DNA of 16,958 bases from Streptosporangiaceae bacterium (lineage in GTDB: Bacteria; Actinomycetota; Actinomycetes; Streptosporangiales; Streptosporangiaceae), in NCBI GenBank assembly GCA_030041195.1, contig JASHOI010000473.1:1-16958 (forward strand), given 5' to 3'. This document shows, one piece after another, positions 7,170 through 13,554 of this stretch. Made by a program: the position numbers and the translations under genes. The notes under the pieces are model-generated. The model did not search any database, had not been told where the DNA came from, and was given only the letters and a program-made list of their open reading frames with translations. The number at the start of each line of letters is the position of its first letter. The stretch's first letter is position 1.

Positions 7170-7192
7170 ATCCTACCGTTTACAGCGTTAAC
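7170..7192 (-). promoter_or_regulatory. tetR promoter -10 and overlapping operator dyad
   Basis: On the minus strand TAGGAT at 7175-7170 is a good actinobacterial -10 element. Directly upstream, between the expected -35 and -10 positions, lies GTTAACGCTGTAAAC (7192-7178), an imperfect palindrome with GTTAAC and GTAAAC half-sites around a 3-nt centre. A repressor bound here would block the tetR promoter and could also affect the divergent dehydrogenase. The same core recurs at 8505-8519. The -35 hexamer is weak. Confidence 0.6.
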
Positions 7193-7259
7193 AGTTCTCC
7201 CGCGATTCCCGCTGGCACAAACTAGGGGCAGGACAGCCAACCATGCCGGAGGCGGCTCC

Positions 7260-8261
7260 ATGCGAATCGGACTTGCCGGGGCCGGGCGTATCGGCGCGCT
7301 CCACGCCGGCATCCTTTCCCGGCTTCCCTCCGTCGATTCCGTGGTCGTCGCCGATGCCGACTCCGCGCGGGCCAGCGAGGTTGCCAGGCGGCTGCGCGTG
7401 GAGGCCACCGCGTCGCCGGAGCGCCTGCTGCGCTCGGGTCTCGACGCGCTCGTAATCGCGGCGCCGACCCAGGCCCACCCCGAGCTCATCGTTGCGGCCA
7501 CCGACGCTGGGCTGCCGGTGTTCTGCGAGAAACCTGTTGCCGAGGACATCGACAGCACCCGCGAGCTGATCAAGCGGGTCGGCGGAGCGGCGGGCGCCGT
7601 GCAGATCGGCTTCCAGCGTCGGTTCGACGCCGGCTACCGGGCCGCACGCGAGGCGGTTCAGTCGGGGTCGCTCGGCTGGGTGCACACGCTGCGGGCCACG
7701 ACCCTGGATCCGGCGCCGCCCGCCGCCGCGTACATCGAGACGTCCGGCGGCCTGTTCCGTGACTGCGGGGTACACGACTTCGACGCGATCCGCTGGGTGA
7801 CCGGGCGCGAGGTGCGCGAGGTCTACGCGGTCGGCGCCAACCGCGGTGCCGACTTCTTCAGCGCGGCCGGTGACGTCGACACGATGGCCGCGGTGCTGAC
7901 CCTCGACGACGAGAGCCTGGCCGTGGTCTCCAGCACCCGCTACAACGGCGCGGGCTACGACGCGCGGCTCGAGGTGCTCGGCGCCCGGGACAGCATCGGC
8001 GTCGGGCTTGGCGACCGGCTGCCGCTGCGGTCGGCCGAGCCCGGCGCGACGTTCCCCGCTGGCCCGCCCTATCCGCGGTTCATCGAGCGGTTCGCCGACG
8101 CCTACCGGGCCGAACTGGCTGCGTTCGTTGAGCTCGCCGCGCATGGCGGCGAGAGTCCGTGCACGATCGGCGATGCCCTGGAGGCGTCCTGCATCGCCGA
8201 GGCTTGCGAGCTGTCCCGGGCCCGGCACCAGCCGGTGGCCGTCGCCGAAGTCCGCCGGTAG
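7260..8261 (+). CDS. Gfo/Idh/MocA-family NAD(P)-dependent oxidoreductase, inositol 2-dehydrogenase-like
   Basis: A 333-residue dehydrogenase of normal family length. The N-terminal Rossmann fold has GAGRIG at residues 7-12, and the family signature CEKPVA has the catalytic K91. The C-terminal alpha/beta domain carries GGLFRDCGVHDFDAIRW with D168 and H172. This DxxxH spacing matches the catalytic Asp/His of myo-inositol 2-dehydrogenase (IolG), so sugar or cyclitol oxidation is the best guess; the actual substrate is not readable. ATG 7260 is supported by GGAGG at 7248-7252, 7 nt upstream. It is transcribed divergently from the TetR gene, with an operator-like dyad between them, and lies upstream of the MMPL exporter on the same strand. 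No inositol catabolic genes adjoin, so the iolG symbol is not assigned. Confidence 0.9.
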   Translation: MRIGLAGAGRIGALHAGILSRLPSVDSVVVADADSARASEVARRLRVEATASPERLLRSGLDALVIAAPTQAHPELIVAATDAGLPVFCEKPVAEDIDSTRELIKRVGGAAGAVQIGFQRRFDAGYRAAREAVQSGSLGWVHTLRATTLDPAPPAAAYIETSGGLFRDCGVHDFDAIRWVTGREVREVYAVGANRGADFFSAAGDVDTMAAVLTLDDESLAVVSSTRYNGAGYDARLEVLGARDSIGVGLGDRLPLRSAEPGATFPAGPPYPRFIERFADAYRAELAAFVELAAHGGESPCTIGDALEASCIAEACELSRARHQPVAVAEVRR

Positions 8262-8281
8262 CCGCCGAGGCCAGCCCGCCC

Positions 8282-8441
8282 CAGTACCGGCCGGCCCGCC
8301 GAGTTGAAGCCGGCCCCCGAGCAGAGGCCGGTCCTCAGTACCGGCCGGCCCCCCAGTAGAGGCCGGTCCCCAGTACAGGCCGGCCCCCCAGCAGAAGCCG
8401 GCCCCCAGTACAGGCCGGCCGGCCAGTGCAAGCCGGCCCGC
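8282..8441. repeat. nine-unit 17-18 bp tandem repeat array
   Basis: Nine head-to-tail units of 17-18 bp begin at 8282, 8300, 8318, 8336, 8354, 8371, 8389, 8406 and 8424. The consensus is close to CAGTACAGGCCGGCCCCC. Two variants alternate in most of the array: a CAGTACMGGCCGG form (units 1, 4, 6, 8) and a more diverged form ending in RAGRCCGG or RAAGCCGG (units 2, 3, 5, 7, 9), suggesting expansion partly by a 36-bp doublet. There are no spacers between units. It starts 20 nt after the dehydrogenase stop and ends 20 nt before the promoter region of the MMPL gene. Each unit holds a GCCGG or GGCCGG core that could pair with neighbours in RNA, so it may separate the two transcription units; that role is inferred. 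Confidence 0.85.
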
Positions 8442-8461
8442 CCCGCCCCCAGTAATTGCGC

Positions 8462-8519
8462 TTGACAGCCGTTAACCGCGTATGCGAAGTTAACGGTATT
8501 CGCAGTTAACGCTGTTCAC
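8462..8519 (+). promoter_or_regulatory. MMPL promoter/operator region with three GTTAAC sites
   Basis: TTGACA at 8462-8467 is a perfect -35 hexamer, although no strong -10 follows at 17-18 nt. Three GTTAAC palindromes lie at 8471, 8489 and 8505. The first two form a longer perfect inverted repeat, CCGTTAAC (8469-8476) and GTTAACGG (8489-8496). The third is part of GTTAACGCTGTTCAC (8505-8519), which matches the tetR operator GTTAACGCTGTAAAC at 13 of 15 positions. TGACAGCCGTTAAC at 8463-8476 is a further, inverted variant of the same motif. The region is AT-rich compared with its surroundings. It probably holds two or more repressor sites controlling the exporter. Confidence 0.6.
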
Positions 8520-8557
8520 TATCGTGATGATCGTTAGTCGAGCTGGCGGAGGAACCG

Positions 8558-10765
8558 ATGTTCGACGGCTGGGGGCGCCTGGTATACCGGCGCAGGCGGC
8601 TGGTTATGGTAATCGCGCTCATCGTGGTGGCGTTCGCGGCCGCATGGGGCACGGGGGTGTTCGGGCGGCTGCAGTCATCGGGCGGGTTCACCCCGCCGGA
8701 CAGCCAGAGTCAGCAGTCCAGCAACCTGGCAACGGCCGCGTTCGGCCGGGACGCCGGCGACGTCGTGGTCCTGTACTCCAGCCCGACGCTGAGCGTGCGC
8801 TCGCCGGCCTTCCGCGCGGCCGTGACGCACACGCTGGCGGGCCTGCCGGCCGACCGGGTCGAATCGGCCGCGACCTACTGGTCGACCGGCTCGCCGCAGT
8901 TCGTCAGCGCCAGCGGGCGGCAGACCTACGCGGTGCTCGAGCTCGCCGGGGCCAGCGACGGCGCGCGGCAGACCAACTATGACGCGATCAAGGGCCAGCT
9001 CGGCGCGCCCGGACTGCGGACCGAGGTGGGCGGGCTCGTGCCGACCAACGAGGCGATCAACAAAGAGGTCACCTCCGACATCGGCCGTGCCGAGGCCTTC
9101 TCCATGCCGGTGCTGCTGATCGTGATGCTGATCATCTTCGGCAGCCTGGCCGCGGCCAGCCTGCCGCTCGCGATCGGCGGGGTCGCGATCCTCGGCTCGT
9201 TCACTGTGCTGCGGCTGCTCACCCTCGCCACCACGGTCTCGATCTACTCGGTTAACATCACGACGATCCTGGGCCTGGGGCTCGGCATCGACTACGGGCT
9301 GTTCATGGTGAGCCGGTTCCGCGAGGAGTTGCACCGCCAGGAGACGGTGCAAGACGCGGTGGCGCGCACCGTGGCCACGGCGGGCCGCACCGTGGCGGTG
9401 TCCGGCATCACTGTCGCGATGGCCCTGGCCAGCCTGATGCTGTTCCCCGAGGATTTCCTGCGCTCGATGGGCTACGGCGGGGTGGCGACGGTCCTCGTCG
9501 ACATGCTGGCCGCGCTGACCGTGCTGCCCGCGCTGCTCGCGGTCTTCGGCCGGAACGTGAACGCGCTGCGGATCCGGCGGGCCGTGCAAAGGCCGCCCGT
9601 TGCCGACGGAACCGGCGCGTGGTACCGGATCGCGCGCAGCGTGATGCGCCGGCCGGTGCTTTACGCGGTGCCGATCGTGGTCGTGCTGCTCGCGCTCGGC
9701 TCGCCGTTCCTGCACGTGACGTGGGGCGGCGCCGACGCCACCGACCTGCCGGCCAGCGCCGCGCCGCGCCTGGTCACCGAGGCCCTGAACCGGGACTTCC
9801 CGGGGAACCCGACCACACCGATCGAGTCCGTCGTGCAGTTCCCCGGGCCGGTGGCAGGTTCGCCTGCCCGCGAGGGCGCGCTCGCCGCTTACGCCGGCCG
9901 CCTCGACCGCGTCCCCGGGGTCATCGCGGCTCAGGTGACCGGCGTGCGCGGCGACATCGCGCGGGTCGATATGCGTTATGGCCCGGGTCCTTATTCACCG
10001 CAGGCGCGCGCGATCGTGGGACAGGTCAGGGACGTGCCGCCGCCGTCCGGCACGCGCGCCTACGTGGGCGGGCAGACCGCCCAGCTCGTGGACGAGCTGT
10101 CCAGCCTCGGGCAGGTGCTGCCGTGGATGGCGCTGGTGGTGGCGCTGGCCACGTTCGTGCTGCTGTTCCTCGCGTTCGGGTCCGTGGTGCTGCCGGTCAA
10201 GGCGATCGTGATGAACGTGCTGTCACTTTCGGCGATGTACGGGGTCGTGGTGTGGATCTTCCAGGAGGGCCATCTGTCCGGGCTGCTGCAGTTCACGCCC
10301 AACGGCACGATCGAGCCGACGATGCCGATCCTGATGTTCGCGATCATGTTCGGGCTGTCCATGGACTACGAGGTGTTCCTGCTGTCCCGGATCCGCGAGC
10401 GCTACGACGTCACCGGCGACAACACCACGGCGGTCGCTGGCGGGCTGCAGCGCACCGGCGGGCTGATCACGAGCCTGGCCCTGCTCCTGGTCATCGTCGT
10501 GGGTGCGTTCTCCGCCTCCGGGGTCACGTTCATCAAGCTGCTCGGCGTCGGGATGATCGTCGCGCTGATCGTGGACGCGTCGATCGTGCGGGTGCTGCTG
10601 GTGCCCGCGGTGATGCGGCTGCTCGGCCCGGTCAACTGGTGGGCGCCCGGGCCGCTGCGCCGCCTGTACGCCAGGTACGGCCTGCGCGAGCCCGACGACG
10701 CTGGCCGAGCCGAAGGCCGGCCCCTCGCGCGCGGCGACGTGGGCGCCTCGGCAATGTCGGGCTGA
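8558..10765 (+). CDS. MMPL/RND-family membrane transporter
   Basis: A 735-residue integral membrane protein of the MMPL (MmpL3-like, RND superfamily) type, which uses proton flow to export lipids or other hydrophobic compounds. The layout is the usual double 1+5 helix pattern: TM1 at about residues 14-36, a large extracytoplasmic loop, TM2-6 from about 182, then TM7 near 368 after a cytoplasmic stretch, a second loop, and TM8-12 from about 520 on. The proton-relay Asp-Tyr pairs are present in both halves: GLGIDYGLFMVSRFREE (D245/Y246) and FGLSMDYEVFLLSRIRER (D603/Y604). ATG 8558 follows GGAGG at 8548-8552. It stands alone on its strand, preceded by an operator-rich region that shares a motif with the TetR promoter. 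The cargo cannot be told from sequence. No truncation is seen. Confidence 0.95.
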   Translation: MFDGWGRLVYRRRRLVMVIALIVVAFAAAWGTGVFGRLQSSGGFTPPDSQSQQSSNLATAAFGRDAGDVVVLYSSPTLSVRSPAFRAAVTHTLAGLPADRVESAATYWSTGSPQFVSASGRQTYAVLELAGASDGARQTNYDAIKGQLGAPGLRTEVGGLVPTNEAINKEVTSDIGRAEAFSMPVLLIVMLIIFGSLAAASLPLAIGGVAILGSFTVLRLLTLATTVSIYSVNITTILGLGLGIDYGLFMVSRFREELHRQETVQDAVARTVATAGRTVAVSGITVAMALASLMLFPEDFLRSMGYGGVATVLVDMLAALTVLPALLAVFGRNVNALRIRRAVQRPPVADGTGAWYRIARSVMRRPVLYAVPIVVVLLALGSPFLHVTWGGADATDLPASAAPRLVTEALNRDFPGNPTTPIESVVQFPGPVAGSPAREGALAAYAGRLDRVPGVIAAQVTGVRGDIARVDMRYGPGPYSPQARAIVGQVRDVPPPSGTRAYVGGQTAQLVDELSSLGQVLPWMALVVALATFVLLFLAFGSVVLPVKAIVMNVLSLSAMYGVVVWIFQEGHLSGLLQFTPNGTIEPTMPILMFAIMFGLSMDYEVFLLSRIRERYDVTGDNTTAVAGGLQRTGGLITSLALLLVIVVGAFSASGVTFIKLLGVGMIVALIVDASIVRVLLVPAVMRLLGPVNWWAPGPLRRLYARYGLREPDDAGRAEGRPLARGDVGASAMSG

Positions 10766-10784
10766 CGTCCAGCCGTCGATCAGT

Positions 10785-10832
10785 GTGGTGGGTCCCATGC
10801 TGCTGCTGGAGGAACAGCGCGGGACCCACCAC
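10785..10832. terminator. 12-bp stem hairpin between convergent MMPL and reductase genes
   Basis: GTGGTGGGTCCC at 10785-10796 is the exact reverse complement of GGGACCCACCAC at 10821-10832, with a 24-nt loop. It starts 20 nt after the MMPL stop and ends 17 nt before the stop of the convergent aldo/keto reductase. It has no T-run, but its symmetry and place between converging genes suggest a bidirectional terminator. Confidence 0.65.
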
Positions 10833-10849
10833 CTCATTGCCGTTCGGCG

Positions 10850-11713
10850 TCAGCCGCGGTCGAGGCGCGCGAGTTCGCCGGCGGACAGGGTCAGGTCGGC
10901 GGCCTGCGCCGAGTCGATGATCGACTCCGGCCGGCTGGCGCCCGGGATCGGGATCACCACCGGCGCCTTGGCCAGCATCCAGGCCAGCGTGACCTGCTGT
11001 GGCGAGACACCGTGGGCGCCGGCGACCTCCTGGAACGCGGTGTGCTGTGCTCCGAGTTGGCCAGCCCGGCCAATGCCGCCGAGAGGGCTCCACGGCAGGA
11101 ACGCGACGCCGAGTTCGGCGGCGTGCCGCAGTTCCGGCTCGCTGGACCGGAACGCGGGCGAGAACTGGTTCTGCACGCTGGCCAGGTTGCCCTCGCCGAG
11201 CACCCGGACCGCGATGTCGATCTGCTCGATGCTCGCGTTGGAGATGCCCGCCATCCGGATCTTCCCGGCGTCGAGCAGTTCCTTCAGCGCCCCGATGGAC
11301 TCCGCGTAGGGAACCCTCGGGTCGGGCCGGTGGAACTGGTAGAGCCCGATCGCGTCCACGCCCAGCGCCTTCAGCGAGGCCTCGGCGGCCGCCCGCAGGT
11401 GCTCGGGGGAGCCGTCCACCGTCCACGAGCCGTCGCCGGGCCTGATGTGGCCGCCCTTGGTGGCGACGAGCACGTCGCTGGTGTCCCCGCTGTAGCTGGC
11501 CAGTGCCTTGGCGATCAGCCGCTCGTTGTGCCCGGTCTCGCCCGCGTGCAGGTGATACGCGTCGGCGGTGTCGATCAGCGTTATGCCGGCGTCGAGCGCC
11601 GCGTGAATGGTCCTGATCGAGCGCTCTTCGTCCGGCCGGCCCTCGATCGACATGGGCATGCCGCCAAGCCCGATGGCGCCGACGCTGACCTGGCCGATCT
11701 TCCTGGTATGCAT
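10850..11713 (-). CDS. aldo/keto reductase
   Basis: A 287-residue NADP-dependent aldo/keto reductase with the (beta/alpha)8 fold. The catalytic tetrad is complete: D48 and Y53 in LIDTADAY, K86 in VATKGG, and H128 in LYQFHRPD. Cofactor-phosphate binding is suggested by the late VVIPIPGASRPESI segment. ATG 11713 is chosen because GGGAG lies 7 nt upstream and the protein then begins MHTRKIGQVSVGAIGLGGMP, the normal start of the family; the open frame to 11851 is not family-like. The physiological carbonyl substrate is unknown. It is divergent from a second aldo/keto reductase, from which it differs considerably, so the two are not a recent duplication. Its 3' end faces the MMPL gene. Confidence 0.92.
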   Translation of the reverse strand: MHTRKIGQVSVGAIGLGGMPMSIEGRPDEERSIRTIHAALDAGITLIDTADAYHLHAGETGHNERLIAKALASYSGDTSDVLVATKGGHIRPGDGSWTVDGSPEHLRAAAEASLKALGVDAIGLYQFHRPDPRVPYAESIGALKELLDAGKIRMAGISNASIEQIDIAVRVLGEGNLASVQNQFSPAFRSSEPELRHAAELGVAFLPWSPLGGIGRAGQLGAQHTAFQEVAGAHGVSPQQVTLAWMLAKAPVVIPIPGASRPESIIDSAQAADLTLSAGELARLDRG

Positions 11714-11919
11714 TTGAAAACTCCCAGTTCTGTTGACGTCTACCGGTGCTAACCGCGGCGGGCCGCCGATAAATCCGGCTGGGGGATGCCGAATCATGAG
11801 GACTGTCATCTGCACAGGCCGGAATCCGGCGCCCGGCTGAGGCGTTGCCACTCGGTGCGTGTCCCGGCCCGGCCGGCGTCCGATCCCACCATCCGACCCC
11901 GATCCGCTGGAGAACCTCC
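11714..11919. promoter_or_regulatory. divergent aldo/keto reductase intergenic region
   Basis: These 206 bp separate two divergent reductase starts and must hold both promoters, but no convincing -35/-10 pair was found. GCCGGAATCCGGC at 11818-11830 is a 13-nt palindrome with 6-bp arms. Its right half AATCCGGC recurs at 11772-11779. These are candidate binding sites for an unidentified regulator. Confidence 0.35.
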
Positions 11920-12897
11920 ATGAAGTATGTGAACCTTGGCTCGACCGGCCTGCGCGTCTCGCGTGTCTGCCTCGGCATGATGAGCTTCGGCAACAACAGC
12001 GACCGGCCCTGGGTGCTCGATGAGGACGCCGCGGAGCCGATCGTGCGGGCAGCCGCCGACGGCGGTATCACCTTCTTCGACACCGCGGACGTCTACTCCG
12101 CCGGGGCGAGCGAGGTCGCGACCGGCCGGCTGCTCGGAAAGATGTTCCGCAGGGACGACGTGGTCGTCGCGACCAAGGTGTTCTCGCCGACGGGCCCGGG
12201 CGAGAACAGCAGGGGCCTGTCCCGCAAGCACATCCTGTCCGGCATCGACGCCTCGCTGGAGCGGCTGGACATGGACTACGTGGATCTGTACCAGATCCAT
12301 CGCTGGGACTACCGGACCCCGATCGATGAGACCATGGAGGCGCTGCACGACGTGGTGCGGGCCGGCAAGGCCCGGTACATCGGCGCCAGCTCGATGTTTG
12401 CGTGGCAGTTCGCCAAGGCCCAGTACGTGGCGGACGACCACGGCTGGACCAGGTTCGTCTCGATGCAGAACCACTACAACCTGATCTACCGCGAGGAAGA
12501 GCGGGAGATGATCCCGCAGTGCATCGACCAGGGTGTGGGCGTGATCCCGTGGAGCCCGCTGGCCCGTGGCGTGCTCGCCGGAAGCCGGACCAGGGAAGGG
12601 GAGCGGCGGACCACCCGGTCGAACACCGACTCGTTCCAGGACGCGCTGTACAGCGCCGCCGACTTCGACGTGGTCGACCGCGTCAGCGAGGTGGCAGCCG
12701 AGCGCAGCGTGCCGCCGGCGCAGGTCGCGCTCGCGTGGCTGCTGCACCGGCCGGGAGTGACCGCACCGATCGTGGGCGCGACCAGGCCCGGCCACCTGGA
12801 GGACGCGCTAGCCGCCGAGGATCTCGAGCTCAGTGACGAGGAGATGCGGCGCCTGGAGGAGCCCTACGTCCCGCACCCCGTGCTCGACCACCAGTGA
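11920..12897 (+). CDS. aldo/keto reductase (COG0667 type)
   Basis: A 325-residue aldo/keto reductase of the large YajO/Tas-like group. It begins MKYVNLGSTGLRVSRVCLGM, the family hallmark. The tetrad is D54 and Y59 in FFDTADVYS, K86 in VATKVFS and H127 in LYQIHRWD. Later segments VSMQNHYNLIYREEEREMIP, IPWSPLARGVLAG and APIVGATRPGHLEDAL match the NADPH-binding and C-terminal parts of the family. ATG 11920 is preceded by GGAGA at 11909-11913, 6 nt upstream; an upstream in-frame start near 11845 is not family-like. Substrate unknown. It is convergent with the HxlR gene, and a strong hairpin follows its stop by 3 nt. Confidence 0.94.
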   Translation: MKYVNLGSTGLRVSRVCLGMMSFGNNSDRPWVLDEDAAEPIVRAAADGGITFFDTADVYSAGASEVATGRLLGKMFRRDDVVVATKVFSPTGPGENSRGLSRKHILSGIDASLERLDMDYVDLYQIHRWDYRTPIDETMEALHDVVRAGKARYIGASSMFAWQFAKAQYVADDHGWTRFVSMQNHYNLIYREEEREMIPQCIDQGVGVIPWSPLARGVLAGSRTREGERRTTRSNTDSFQDALYSAADFDVVDRVSEVAAERSVPPAQVALAWLLHRPGVTAPIVGATRPGHLEDALAAEDLELSDEEMRRLEEPYVPHPVLDHQ

Positions 12898-12900
12898 CCA

Positions 12901-12921
12901 CGGCGCGGGGCGCCCGCGCCG
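12901..12921 (+). terminator. 9-bp stem hairpin after aldo/keto reductase
   Basis: CGGCGCGGG at 12901-12909 pairs perfectly with CCCGCGCCG at 12913-12921 across a GCG loop, three bases after the reductase stop codon. No T-run follows, as is common for GC-rich actinomycete hairpin terminators. Confidence 0.6.
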
Positions 12922-12980
12922 ATATGGAGAACTGGAACTTGGCCCGGCCGAGCTAGAGCCCGGCCGTCATCCTGCAGCTG

Positions 12981-13493
12981 TCACCGGCCGCCCTGGCCGG
13001 GCTCGCCGCTGGCCAGCGAAGGCCGCCGGGCGACCAGGTCAAGATCGGAGACTGCGAGCTCATGCCCGTCTGTGCAGCGCAGCTCGCAGCGGACCGGCGC
13101 GCCGCAGTCCCGGTGGCGCAATTCCACTCCGGACGGGTCGAGCCAGCGATCGCCCCACTGCATGAGCGCGGCCAGCACCGGGAACAGCTCGGCGCCCTTG
13201 CTGGTCAGGCGGTACTGCATCCGGGAGCGCTGCCCCGGCTCGCGGTACGGCTCGCGCTCCAGCAGGCCGTCCTCGACCAGCTCCCGCAGCCGGGCGGCGG
13301 CGACCGGCTGGCTGATGCCCACACGCTCGGCGAAATCGTCGAACCGGGTGGTGCCGTAGAACGCCTCCCGCAGCAGCAGGAACGCCGAGCGCGTGCCGAC
13401 CACCTGCATGGCCCGGTCGATCGAGCACCGGGTGGCGGCCCAGCTCCCGCGCGGGTCCAGTGACCCGGTCATCCGCACCGTCGACTTCTCCAC
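12981..13493 (-). CDS. HxlR-family winged-helix transcriptional regulator
   Basis: A 170-residue regulator with a single HxlR winged-helix domain. The segment CSIDRAMQVVGTRSAFLLLR then EAFYGTTRFDDFAERVGISQ then PVAAARLRELVEDGLLER covers the helix-turn-helix and start of the wing, and YRLTSKGAELFPVLAALMQW is the typical C-terminal dimer helix. C23, at the start of the domain, is the conserved Cys of many HxlR members and may sense thiol stress. The last 45 residues, including HRDCGAPVRCELRC, hold further cysteines and resemble the tail of HxlR proteins that control efflux or oxidoreductase genes. GTG 13493 is preferred because TACACT at 13506-13501 would place the transcript start on it; GTG 13511 is the alternative, and neither has a Shine-Dalgarno. 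It is divergent from the MFS exporter, its likely target. Confidence 0.9.
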   Translation of the reverse strand: MEKSTVRMTGSLDPRGSWAATRCSIDRAMQVVGTRSAFLLLREAFYGTTRFDDFAERVGISQPVAAARLRELVEDGLLEREPYREPGQRSRMQYRLTSKGAELFPVLAALMQWGDRWLDPSGVELRHRDCGAPVRCELRCTDGHELAVSDLDLVARRPSLASGEPGQGGR

Positions 13494-13554
13494 GGCTAGC
13501 AGTGTAGCCACCTGACTTGTGATTACCTAAGCCAGTCCCGTACCGTAGCTGACT
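13494..13554. promoter_or_regulatory. overlapping divergent promoters, both possibly leaderless
   Basis: For the plus-strand exporter, TTGTGA at 13517-13522 and TACCGT at 13541-13546 are separated by 18 bp, and the predicted start of transcription falls at or within 2 nt of the GTG at 13555. For the minus-strand regulator, TACACT at 13506-13501 places transcription start at about GTG 13493. Neither gene has a Shine-Dalgarno. CTAAGCCAG occurs at 13527-13535 and again at 13564-13572, just inside the exporter gene, and could be regulator half-sites. Confidence 0.5.

Noticed and set aside
7118..7573. Extended N-terminus for the TetR protein
   Set aside because: The extra residues upstream overlap the divergent dehydrogenase, and TetR proteins start close to the helix-turn-helix; GTG 7117 has GGAGG upstream.
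7260..8261. Assignment as iolG in an inositol catabolic operon
   Set aside because: The DxxxH spacing fits inositol dehydrogenase, but no other inositol genes are present, and the family has many substrates.
8282..8441. Possible CRISPR array in the repeat region
   Set aside because: The 17-18 bp units abut directly with no unique spacers, and no cas genes are present; this is a plain tandem repeat.
10632..12083. 483-codon minus-strand frame over the MMPL end and the reductases
   Set aside because: It is out of frame with the clear aldo/keto reductase and yields arginine-rich low-complexity protein.
10850..12897. Recent duplication of the two aldo/keto reductases
   Set aside because: They share only the fold and the catalytic tetrad; lengths and most segments differ, so they belong to different subgroups.
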